Part shown: piece after piece, positions 54,909-64,000 of the stretch
Layout: each line of letters starts with the position of its first letter
Position numbering within the stretch: position 1 is the first letter of the stretch
Assembly: GCA_028023455.1 (NCBI GenBank)
Contig: JAQFVV010006197.1
Coordinates: 15,993,254 to 16,057,253 of the forward strand
Direction of reading: 5' to 3'
DNA: 64,000 bases
DNA from: Epiperipatus broadwayi
Lineage: Eukaryota > Onychophora > Udeonychophora > Euonychophora > Peripatidae
The notes under the pieces: model-generated
What the model was told of the DNA's origin: nothing
Databases searched by the model: none
Seen by the model: only the letters and a program-made list of their open reading frames with translations
Translations under genes and position numbers: made by a program

Positions 54909-55930
54909 TTAGTTAAAACAGTCTTCTTGTGACTCAATACACTGCTGGAAATGATTGAAAAAACTGTTTGAAATAATTCTTAAAAACCTCTGCTGGAATC
55001 ATCTGCTTAAACTTGTAGCAACCTTCTGAATGTGTTAAAGTAAATCATGACATGCTCGTTTCATAAGCAGTTATAATTCTGAAAATAGCCAATAGTCAGT
55101 AGGAGGTAAACTACGAGACAGAGTGAATGCTCAAGCACAAAAATGATTTTTCTGGTCAAAAAAAATGAAATACTATCTTGGTACTGTGGGCCAGCATATT
55201 ATTATACAACAATGATCAAAAGTCTTGTTCACAGTATTCAAGTCATTTGCATAAAATCTTGATCCATAAACAATTCAGAACACCCAAATAGTGAGTAATA
55301 TTTATTAACAACTGATCTTCAGAAATGTAGTTAAAAAAACAATATTTTGATTCTGCCCTTTTGCATTTGCAAATTTTTTGTTTTTACTTCTGGTATCTCC
55401 ATTCAACAATATGATGCTTAGTGATGGCTCACTCATTACAGTGTTTGATAAGAATTCTGGATCCATAGTTACAGTTCTTTGCATGTCTTTGCAGTGTTCC
55501 ACTCTGGCATCTTTTTGTCCAATTGTCAATAAGAGTAGCAGAAAGTATGCACACTTTGAGGCAAACTGTGCATTCATGTTCTGCTTTCTCAAATTTTCCA
55601 TTAAATTGCAATAGGCTATGGTTTTGGAAATGTTAATGAATTCTTCAAAGAGTGTGTCAGAAACACAGTGATCAGTTTGAAGAATTTTGGCAACATTTTG
55701 AAGGTTTTTTTCTTCTTTTCACTTTGTTATTTTTGATGCATCTGGCTGTGGATTATCTTCAATGTTTTTCCTGAAATCATAAAATCTTGTACACTACTTG
55801 AAAATATTTTTACAATGAAAAACTTCTCTTTTATTTATAATCAGAATCATTTCAAACATTTTAATAGCAGTTCACTCCAATTTAAAATGGAATTTAATGT
55901 TAGCATGTTGTTCCAGCATGGGTTTTGTCA
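54909..55930 (-). pseudogene. mariner-family (DD34D-type) transposase, dead
   Basis: In mixed minus-strand frames the whole mariner transposase layout is visible. The N-terminal HTH region reads NIKFHFKLEWTAIKMFEMI (~55900) and RKNIEDNPQPDASKITK (~55760). Then come NVAKILQTDHC, DPEFLSNTVMSEPSLSI (usual D-F-R-ITGDESW, catalytic Asp region lost), NNMLAHSTK (usual DNAPAHT, Asp lost), RSLPPTDYWLFSEL (usual YSPDLAPSDYWLF, final Asp retained) and HFQQCIESQEDCF just before the stop at 54909-54911. At least three frame breaks and both early catalytic positions altered. Terminal inverted repeats were not found. Confidence 0.8.
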
Positions 55931-57135
55931 TAATTCCTAAACCAGACATGCTAGAACTTTAAACCTTTTGCAGTAAAATAGCTAAAGTATGTCACTATGT
56001 AACAAATGCATTGATTTAGAAATGGTGCTGCTAGTAAATTCAAGAGAAAAACAGTTACCTTTTTACTCAGACATATAATAATATTTATATAATAATTAAC
56101 AATAATCGAGCAGTTAAATAATTTTTATTTTCTTTGTATAAATGTATACATTTCAATGTTATGCCCTTAATTCATCAAAACTGTTTGCTTCTTTTACATC
56201 AAATTAACTGAAAAAATAATGTATACATTAAATTAACTGAAAAAATAATGTATTTTATAATAGATATGGACATTTTTTAAATTTTAATCAATTAAAAACA
56301 AAAATAACATCCATTTTAGTTAATTCTGTGCTTACCATATGTAATGGTTGTGCTATCCTTGACAATTAAAAACATGATCTAAAAAAATATATTACGCTTT
56401 GAATGCAACATATAAAATTTTTTAGATAATTAATGTTAACAAAATGCAATCCTTTATCAGTAAGTGATGGAAAAAAGACTCTTCAGTAGCTTTTAGCTTG
56501 GGTACCTGTTAATTTGAAAATGTGTCCCAGTTTAAATAACTTGGTAACTTTTTAAGTAGAAAAGTGAACTAAGAGATTGAAATGCAATGCAAACTGGAAT
56601 GTGCTGCTGAGTTTCTAACAAGATAAAAACATTCACATAATTTCTGTGACTAAATTTGTTACATATTGATCTGTTGTTTTAGACAACTTATTGTATAAAA
56701 GTGAGATTGGGATCCATTATTGAAATAGCATAAATATTGTAAAAAAAATATTTATTTGTGGATGCTCATTAAAGGAGCATCCCAAATAAAATTTTAATTA
56801 TGAAAAAAAAAAAAAATTTAATTATGAAAATATTGTTTGTAAAATCACTCAATTTGTTCTTCAGATTGCTGCATGTATTATAATAAAATTTACTATTGCA
56901 AACATCATATCTTTGTGTTTGGACATAAGAAATAAATTAACAATACAAGACTTCCTAAAAAAAATTTCATGGAAGAGACAGGCCCAATTATCTTATAAAG
57001 ATTATCTCAAAGATATTTTTATAAATTGCAATTTTGATTATTTTCATTGAGATGTGTTGAAGATGGAATCTTGCAAAAGACATTAAGACACCATCATAAA
57101 ATAACATTCAAATAGTATATTATATATATATATTG
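55931..57135. other. AT-rich stretch with short repeats
   Basis: A 29-bp tandem duplication at 56201-56258 (AAATTAACTGAAAAAATAAT repeated) and a short hairpin GGATGCTC...GGAGCATCC at ~56761-56782. No gene. Confidence 0.5.
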
Positions 57136-59609
57136 TAACGGTAAGAAAAGTAGAGCTGCTTCAACCTAACCTAGAGATGCAGATAGAGGGGGTTCGAACC
57201 TCACCTACTCCTCTAGATTGCCACTAAGCGACTTACTCCCCAAACCTCACTAGAATTTAATCTTAATGTATGCCCGGTGGCCAGGGAGGGAAGAGACCAC
57301 GAAAAGGAATTTTTACATATATAATGATCAGATGTACATACGTATGTTACAAAAGAAAACAATACTAAGTGGTTTTATTTATAGTGAATGAAAGATAACA
57401 CAAACTTTTATTATTTACATTAAAAGAATTCATACAATGTTTTATTAATAGTATCACAGGCTATTTTCACTGCAACCGGATAGACATATTTGAAAGATCC
57501 ATTGATCGTAAAGTTTTACATTATCATTTCTTTCTTTAAAATATTCCAGCCAATGGAAGTGTTACGTAAAAGAAATCAAGAGTGAGAGATGATTCATTAA
57601 CTCTGTGGTTGGAGAACATAGAAATAAATAGGTGGTCAAACTCAACTAAACACTTTGGACAGGTTTAAATCACAGCCCTACTTATGATTTAAGAAGAATG
57701 ATAAAGTGACCCCAGCAGGAATTTCCAGCCATAATTGAAACATTTCTATGAGATTTTGAGAAAGATTTCCTAATAAATATAAATATACAAGACCATGCAC
57801 AAAGGCGAGAGCATATAGTGGGCTGTGAGGCTTGAGACATAACAGTTACCAAGAGGTTAACACAAGACCGGATAACTCTCCGTCTCTAAACTAGGTTAGA
57901 GAGAAAAATGGAATCCGTTCGCTAAACGCGTGACCCAGATTCAGGATCGGAGTTTTTGGTGCTTATGTCCAGTTACGTACATTTAAGGAACTGAGATCGA
58001 CATGAGATCCCGAACAATTTATTTATTTTTCAGAAGGTCCGAATGTAGGTATGTTAACCTAAGCAAACTTGGCAAAAGAAGCACTGTAATTTATGCTGAG
58101 CGGCCCAGTAGATCACCCGAGGCACGATACCATATAAATAAGATCAACGACCTTTAAATTTAAAAAAAAAACCCTCTGCAAAATATATATAAATTACGAA
58201 CGCTCAACTATCACCGAAAATCCTCAGAAAATAGTAACTTCTCTTTTTATAAAATTCAGATCACTAAACAAGAGGGCGGATATTTTATTGATTTAGTTGA
58301 AGTTTAACCAACACCGCAGGGCCAATGCGATTTAATAATTCTTAATACATATTATATTGTTAAAACATATTCTCTCTTATTACTAAAATATAAATGCGAA
58401 CGTTTTATTTCACGTTCTTTAAAATATAACTTTAAATTTGTAACCCTTCATTGACTAAAATATAATGGCATTTGATAAGGATCTTTCTTTTATATATATA
58501 CAAAAAAAAAACTAAATTAAAGTTTGGAAAGTTTTATAATAGCATATTTAGCAATTTAAATCTTGATTTTAAATTAGAGTTTTGCACTTTCTATGATTTG
58601 CTTCCTTTTCTTTCTAAATAAATAGTTATATAAAATAAATAACTTAATTACAGAAGTATAATGGCGGAAAGTTAAACGAAGCATTTTTCAATTAAATTAA
58701 TAAGAATTACCGCCGCCATTATATGCAATAACCCTACCACCCATTAAAGTATTTAAAGAAAAAAAAAAAGCAATTAATGAAATGTAATTTCACAAGACTC
58801 GAATACATAGATTTAAAAAAAACAGATATATATAGAAAAGCATAAATATACATTGAATTTGCAAATTGCAAAGATATTTTAATAATTTATGGGAACGTTA
58901 CCGGTAACTAGATGGGTGGGTCAAAATGAGTTCATTTGATGTTTCCCCGCAGGTCTTCTCGGTTCTTCAAATTCGTTTTTCCATGTTTTTGAGGGCAGAT
59001 TTTTTTCACGGATACAGGGCAGATACTTTTGTTCTCTGGCTGGCTTATATGATTACGACTCCGACCTCAGGAACAGCTCAGGAAAGCGAAGGCAAAAGAG
59101 GTTACTCCCACATTTTTGCAGAGCAACACATTTCTGGATTTTTATTTATATGCCGAAAAATAGAGTGCAGCTTGAAGTAAGTACAGCAAGCAAGAGTTCG
59201 CTATATTGTCTAATTTTTCAGCAAAATTTCTTCCAACTAAATTCTTAAGATTTTCTCTCTGACCTTCAGCATTGGTTACCCGCAAGCATAAGACCAAGAA
59301 CAAAAGAAAAGTTCTTTATTTATACCCTTTTTCCATTATGTTTTTAATCTGCTAATTAGTAGCGAATCATGCCCGTTGTTTCAAATTTTTCCTGTTATCT
59401 ATTTTTATCTAATTCAGAAAAATGTTTTACTAATTAAATTCCTTTTCTTAATGGATTCTATTTAATTAAGAAATTCATTGAAATCTACCAAATATATTTT
59501 AAAAATAATTGCAATTATAATTTTAACTTTCTATATTTTATTTTATTAAATCTTTTAATTTAGGCAACTATTTGAGAAAACGATAAATTTAGTTTGAAAA
59601 AGAAACATA

Positions 59610-59656
59610 CATTCACTGTGGTTGGACTTAGGGTCTTAGTTAGTCCACAGTGAATG
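59610..59656. repeat. perfect 12-bp hairpin
   Basis: CATTCACTGTGG (59610-59621) and CCACAGTGAATG (59645-59656) are exact inverse complements around a 23-nt loop that itself holds GGACT and a nearby AGTCC. It lies in otherwise AT-rich DNA with no gene attached. Confidence 0.75.
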
Positions 59657-59839
59657 GTTAAGCCAGCATATATATATATGCACAGCTTCATATTCCTAGA
59701 ACCCATTAGAAAAAACAAATAAAAAAAATGACTAAAGCTACGGTTTTGCAGAGAGAAGCAGAGTGATCCGGAAAGAGCGCTCCTATTATACAGAATATTA
59801 GTGTATTTACATGAAATAATACTGATATGTGCTGCTTAT

Positions 59840-59917
59840 AAAAACAAACTGAAAGTTTATAATAATACTGATAAATAGATTATATTAATAAAAAAAAACT
59901 GAAAGTTTATCATAATA

Positions 59918-59965
<48 letters not shown>

Positions 59966-60055
59966 GAGAAGTATATAATAATATTAATTAATATATTATA
60001 ACAATGCCAATATTTACAAAACTTACACACACAAAAAAACTGAAAGCCTATAATA
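59840..60055. repeat. ACTGAAAGTTTAT repeats with (AT)n microsatellite
   Basis: ACTGAAAGTTTATAATAATA occurs near 59850 and 59898 with a related ACTGAAAGCCTATAATA near 60040. An (AT)n tract of about 40 bp occupies ~59922-59960. Confidence 0.7.
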
Positions 60056-60137
60056 TGATTTCATTGCCCATATGATGTGTCCTGGTCGTACCTTGAGGAT
60101 CTTGTAAAAAAATTTACTTTTGAATGGAGCACTCTAT

Positions 60138-60428
60138 TTAAACTATTTTTTTTTCAGTGGACCTTCCTCTCTGGGCCTTGTTATTAGGTCTCTGAGCTTT
60201 GTCCACTTTATTACCATGTCTTCTATCAATTCTTTTGCTAGAAGTCAAGTTGAAATTCCTTATTAACGGTGCTCTGTTATTTAGCCATTTTCCTCTTATG
60301 TGCCCTGATGATGAAACTGGCTCATAGTTAGATGTCTTGGGCAGTGATTTTGGTATGGGTAAATGTGGTTTCAAACCTAGAACTGTGCTGCCACTTGATA
60401 AAGTAGTTTGTTTTGCCGGACCTGCCAT
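60138..60428 (-). CDS. small basic ORF after gypsy-type protease
   Basis: 96 codons starting MAGPAKQTTLSSGSTVLGLK and ending in an Arg/Lys-rich segment (DRRHGNKVDKAQRP). It follows the protease frame by ~120 bp on the same strand. In a Ty3/gypsy pol the RT should begin about here; this frame shows no RT motif. It may be a spacer of pol in an incomplete element, or chance. Confidence 0.35.
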   Translation of the reverse strand: MAGPAKQTTLSSGSTVLGLKPHLPIPKSLPKTSNYEPVSSSGHIRGKWLNNRAPLIRNFNLTSSKRIDRRHGNKVDKAQRPNNKAQRGRSTEKKIV

Positions 60429-60547
60429 GGTGCATTTTGGAAATATCTCGTGATCATTAAATTGATGGGTAAAACGCTTGAAGGCAAGGTGCGGTGTGCT
60501 CTGTCTTCTATCTCTAATTCCATCTGGCCTTTTGTTTCATTTTCTGT

Positions 60548-61249
60548 TCATTCAAGATTAGTTGGTTCCTGTATGCAGCTTATATTGGTTGTCTCTTGGG
60601 TTTTACATTTGTGAAAATCTAACTTGTTGTAAAATGTAAACTTATTTTCCCTATAGTTTATTCCTGAGTCATGTTTTTCTAAAAAGTCCGACCCTAACAG
60701 TACATCATAAATCAAGCCTGGCATTGTCTGAAATATATGTTTTATATTTGTTGCTCCTATCTTGATATCCAGTCCCAAACGATGTGTTCCTATGTTGGCT
60801 TTTTCTCCGTTGCCCACTATAGCATAAGATTTTCTCGGTGAGATCGGTAGTACATGAGTTCCTACTGTTGCATCCCACCATTCTTTTGATACCAGTGACA
60901 CTCGACTGCCAGTGTCTATTAGAGCTGTAATTGGGATATCTTCTAACAGTGCTTTAATTGTGGGGCACTCCGAGAGTGGTGGGCTGTGATCATCTTCCAG
61001 TTCGCACATTAACGCTGATGTCACTCTTTCATTTCCCTCAATAATTTCTTCTGTTTCATCCTGGAGTTCTATCTGGGGTATATAAATTATAGGACCGATA
61101 TTTTTCTGAAATTGCTGTGTGTTTTGATCATCATCATAGCAGTTCCTGACAGCTGCCATCTGTATTTTGGGTGTGTCAATTCTTTTTCCTTTGTCTGCAT
61201 GCTCTTTATTTAGGTTGCCAAAATCTATAGCAGTTAGTAAGTCTACCAT
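60548..61249 (-). pseudogene. gypsy-type retroelement aspartic protease region
   Basis: 233 codons. Residues ~105-215 fit a retroviral-type aspartic protease: IPITALIDTGSRVSLVSKEW has the catalytic DTG(S), IVGNGEKANIG the flap region, and VLLGSDFLEKHDSGINY the ILG-DFL hallmark near the C-terminus. The first ~100 residues resemble a gag-pol linker. The frame differs from gag and overlaps its end by a few bases, so a frameshift would be needed if once expressed together. No RT follows within the window. The protease core itself looks intact. Confidence 0.8.
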
Positions 61250-61253
61250 CTCA

Positions 61254-61937
61254 TCAATTCCACAGCTGCGGCAGCATCAATTGTTGTATGTGGAGAGGCA
61301 TATTGTACCTTATTGTCCAAATAATCTGCCCCTCTGATAAGTGGAAAGTAGTCAATGATTTTAACAAAGACACTTGCCGCAAGAAAAACTGGGTGTGAGT
61401 TTCTCCTTTTGAAGTGCAATACTTTTGTTGAGATATACGGTGCATTATTCCATCTTGCCTCTCTTCACTCCAAAAACTTTTAAGTAAGGCCATGTGGTAA
61501 TCTGCAAATGTTACTGGTTTGTTACTTATACAGTCCCACCAATTCCGGGCAGATCCATGTAAATGATTAACTGCAACTGATAATTTTTCAGCTTCTCTGA
61601 GTTCCTGGAACATGAACAGCTCTTGTAAACTTTGCAAGTGTGCCATAGGGTTTTCTCCTATGTCACCCCGAAAAGTTTTGATGTGGATAAATCTTGCCAC
61701 CATTGGGTTGTCTGTTCTTTCCATGCCCTTTATGCTTTCTTTATTTTCACATTGGAGATTCTCATTTCTTGGCTGATTCTCTTCTGTCGTTTTTGTTTCA
61801 TTGTTTCTCTCTTCTTTCATCCTGTTGATTTCTGCTCTATATTGCCTACATTCTTCTACTTTTTGTAACATAGTTTCCATCAATTTCCGTACCCATTGTG
61901 GTTCCGGTGAATCTATGTCTCCTTCTGGACTATACAT
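61254..61937 (-). pseudogene. gypsy-type gag
   Basis: 227 codons starting MYSPEGDIDSPEPQWVRKLM, with a Glu/Lys/Arg coiled coil (~residues 20-75) followed by a capsid-like retrotransposon gag domain: FIHIKTFRGDIGENPMAHLQ, LHGSARNWWDCISNKPVTFA, LLKSFWSEERQ. No zinc knuckle is present before the stop. An in-frame stop ends it 5 bp before the protease ATG in another frame. The ATG sits about 640 bp downstream of a primer-site candidate, as expected for an element reading on the minus strand. Confidence 0.75.
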
Positions 61938-62576
61938 ATTTTCTAGAGAAATACGAATAGCTAAAAAAAAATATACAAGAAAAAAAACATTTGGTTTGCT
62001 GTTGTTTTTAGTCTTTCTACTAATACTATTCTTAAAATTTGTCTTATTTTTCTACTTTTACTTGTCAAAAATTTGCTTCACTCTCCCAACCATTCCTGCA
62101 ACTGTCGTCCTTTTTTAACCTGCCAGCTTTCTATCTATCTCTTATCCTATGCCTGCCCTATCCGTGTTTATTTACTTATTTACTACTCTGTTCTGTGTGT
62201 TATATATGTGACTATAACTATGTGTATTTGATATACACTTCAATAAATATGATTACTACTGCCGGGGGGGGGGGTGTAAAAAAAATTCTACTTGAGCCCA
62301 TCTTTTCTCTGCTCCTTGTTTGATCACTCTGTCTCCCTTCCTAGCAAAAGAAAGAAAAATACATTAATATCTGATTTGGTTTTGATTTTCAACCGAACTG
62401 ATTGATTTCACATCTTGTAAGTTGTACTACTGATAGCAAACACAGAAAGTGCAAAAGAAAAATATATAAACTTCTGTCATTCACTATATTTATTTTCAAA
62501 AAACACACACAAAAAAAAATTCTTCTGATCATGAAATTCCTATTATTATATCTCAGGGTCTATCTCTAAACAGTAA
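61938..62576 (-). other. leader region of the gypsy-type element
   Basis: Between the primer-site candidate and gag. A/T-rich with a G10 run at ~62263-62272. Plus-strand open frames (61632-61868, 61801-62118, 62039-62323) are shadows of gag or T-rich chance frames. Confidence 0.5.
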
Positions 62577-62595
62577 GGCCACACTTGGGATGCCA
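62577..62595 (-). promoter_or_regulatory. primer-binding site candidate of the gypsy-type element
   Basis: On the minus strand TGGCATCCCAAGTGTGGCC begins with TGG, as needed to pair with a tRNA CCA end, in the right position between the LTR-like repeat and gag. The donor tRNA is not identified. The distance to the presumed LTR edge at 62789 is longer than usual, so the LTR edge or this site may be wrong. Confidence 0.45.
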
Positions 62596-62788
62596 GATTA
62601 TAATATATATATATATGAGTATATTTGTAGTTCATAAATGGCTTTATACATCATGCAAAAGTCACCCCTAATGCATTAGTGTCATTATTTTTTACTTTTT
62701 TCCCCTTATAGTAGAAATGGCCAAAACATTTGTGAGTGGCAGATATGATGATTAATAACCGATACTCTAATACACTATATATATATAT

Positions 62789-63985
62789 TGTAATGGGAAT
62801 TAGTCTTTATATATATATATATATATAAATACAAATCATTTTTTTCTACTACTTATTCCAATTACTTATTATTTGATTGATTTATATTTTAAAACATTAA
62901 CAATCTCTAATATAATTTTAAAGACCCATTATTCAAGCAGAGGAGTAAATATGATTAATATTTACATATCAATCATACCCCCGGTCAGACCGAGATTTAA
63001 TAAAAATATTAAACCGATGGTCACCTTTCCAGACCGAGGTACTCCCGGCTGCATAAAATGTGAAACACATCATGGAGATTATTTATAAAGTGTTTGAACC
63101 AGGGCACAATCCAATACTTATACTGGAACCCATGAAATGTCACTAACACATTTCAAGCGCTTGAACCATGGCTATTTCTTAAATATGAGACCGGCAACAT
63201 ATTTACTTAGATAAATGGAGAGATAGACATAAACAACACCTAATAATTTACATCAATTTATTAATAGATAATAACAATAAAAAATATATATAAAACACAT
63301 AGGAGATATTCTACAATTAACAAATATGCATGCTTCTGAAATGAATTCTATTCATGGGAAGATTTTAAGTTTAATACTAGTATTAAAAATTTAAATTTTA
63401 ATAATGACGTCATGGAAAATAGTTACCTAGGTTTAAGTACAACACAGTTTCTCGCTTTATTACATGGTTTAAGCACAGTCTCTGGATTCCATAATTGGTT
63501 TGGTTTTCATATATGGGCGATCATCTTTTCTTCAGATCTGGTTAGATTCTTGGTAAACGTATGTGTAACATAAATGTAGCTTCCTAATTTCACATTCTAC
63601 GGCAAAGGTTGGATCTCTTGATTTGGCATAGCTGGTTTAAACATTGGCTGAGGCGAATCAGAGTAAACTACCATGGCATTTGGCTAATGGCACATAGGAG
63701 ACGGAAGGAGGAAAATGGCCAAATACAGCTTTCAAATCTAACCACTCATTTCTTTCATGGCATGATAGAATGGTTTCATCGTACTTGGCTATTAGCAGCT
63801 CGTTGACTTTGCTCACTACTGCTGGTTGATTTCAATGAAGAATATGAATCTCAATAATATGACTCAACAAATATCTATCAATAATAACTGTGAAGTCTGA
63901 ATGAAAACAATAGAGAATGTCAGCCTTTTATACTATCCTGACTCCACCTTTGCTCGAGTTTTAACCATGCTATCACTACATTTGA
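62789..63985 (-). repeat. LTR-like repeat (presumed 5' LTR of the gypsy-type element)
   Basis: Homologous to 48100-49291 in the same orientation and to the inverse of 46398-47228. The minus-strand start AAGATCAAATG lies at ~63985, TATAAAAGG is at 63924-63932, and shared blocks include ACCTTTCCAGACCGAGGTAC and CCGGTCAGAC. The presumed end CCCATTACA is at 62789. It precedes a primer-site candidate and gag on the minus strand, which supports an LTR. The partner 3' LTR was not found, so the boundaries are provisional. Confidence 0.6.
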
Positions 63986-64000
63986 TCTTAAAAATTCTTT

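Larger units (their letters stand above)
57136..60137. other. unassigned region, possible retroelement flank
   Basis: TGTAACGGTAAG at 57136, after a TA tract, resembles an LTR edge, and GGGGGTTCGAACCTC at ~57197 resembles a tRNA box B, but no partner LTR or tRNA fold was found. 57136-59300 is less AT-rich than most of the window in patches. An 84-codon frame at 58926-59180 (MSSFDVSPQVFSVLQIRF...) has balanced composition but no recognised domain and no clear splice or promoter context. Possibly the 3' part of the minus-strand gypsy-type element lies here in unrecognisable form. Confidence 0.35.

Noticed and set aside
55378-55614. 78-codon plus-strand ORF
   Set aside because: Antisense of the mariner transposase remnant.
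58926-59180. 84-codon plus-strand ORF as a gene
   Set aside because: Balanced composition but no recognised domain, no supporting splice sites and no neighbouring exons; kept only as a note in the unassigned region.
61632-62323. Plus-strand ORFs opposite gag and leader
   Set aside because: Shadows of the minus-strand gypsy-type gag or T-rich chance frames.

Overview
This is a very AT-rich stretch of a metazoan nuclear genome, most likely an invertebrate. Evidence is spliceosomal GT-AG exons, a WRN-type RecQ helicase fragment, tRNA-derived SINEs, Penelope-like elements (PLEs), hAT, mariner, LINE and Ty3/gypsy-type elements, and many TA and poly-A/T tracts. The phylum cannot be fixed from the window. 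There is no rRNA, no credible functional tRNA gene, no CRISPR array and no bacterial-style operon. Intact genes are almost absent; the sequence is chiefly layered, decaying transposable elements.

Layout. 1-4.4 kb: a PLE end fragment, a SINE, a ~95-bp tandem duplication, and two exons (minus) encoding part of the RQC winged helix of a WRN-like helicase. 4.46-13.05 kb: minus-strand retroelements, namely two head-to-tail copies of PLE family A, an end fragment with a 14-bp target-site duplication (TSD) and a hammerhead-like motif, two partial copies of PLE family B, and a LINE endonuclease fragment. 13.3-16.3 kb: a SINE, then a 2.4-kb hAT element with an 8-bp TSD and a broken ZBED5/GTF2IRD2-like transposase. 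16.3-22.8 kb: mostly AT-rich, with one possible first coding exon near 20.1 kb. 22.8-28.6 kb: PLE family C as a 5'-truncated minus copy abutting a plus copy with pseudo-LTRs (pLTRs); a TA-flanked inverted-repeat element splits the minus copy's end. 30.3-34.2 kb: a hAT element (8-bp TSD) carrying a nested gag-only LTR retrotransposon (5-bp TSD). 34.7-41.2 kb: older PLE-C copies in the same head-to-head layout. 42-46.3 kb: a possible exon, a PLE end remnant and a LINE reverse-transcriptase (RT) remnant. 46.4-49.3 kb: a fold-back structure with ~830-bp inverted arms homologous to an LTR-like repeat at 62.8-64.0 kb. 50.3 kb: a 485-bp hAT MITE. 52.9-53.7 kb: a palindromic SINE-like pair. 54.9-55.9 kb: a dead mariner transposase. 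57-60 kb: unassigned. 60.1-64 kb: the gag-protease part and leader of a minus-strand gypsy-type element.

The most interesting signal is a module repeated five times at the 3' ends of PLE-C copies: a tRNA-like domain, then a hammerhead-ribozyme-like motif, then the pLTR. The PLEs also carry GIY-YIG endonucleases. All element coding regions seen here are interrupted or incomplete.
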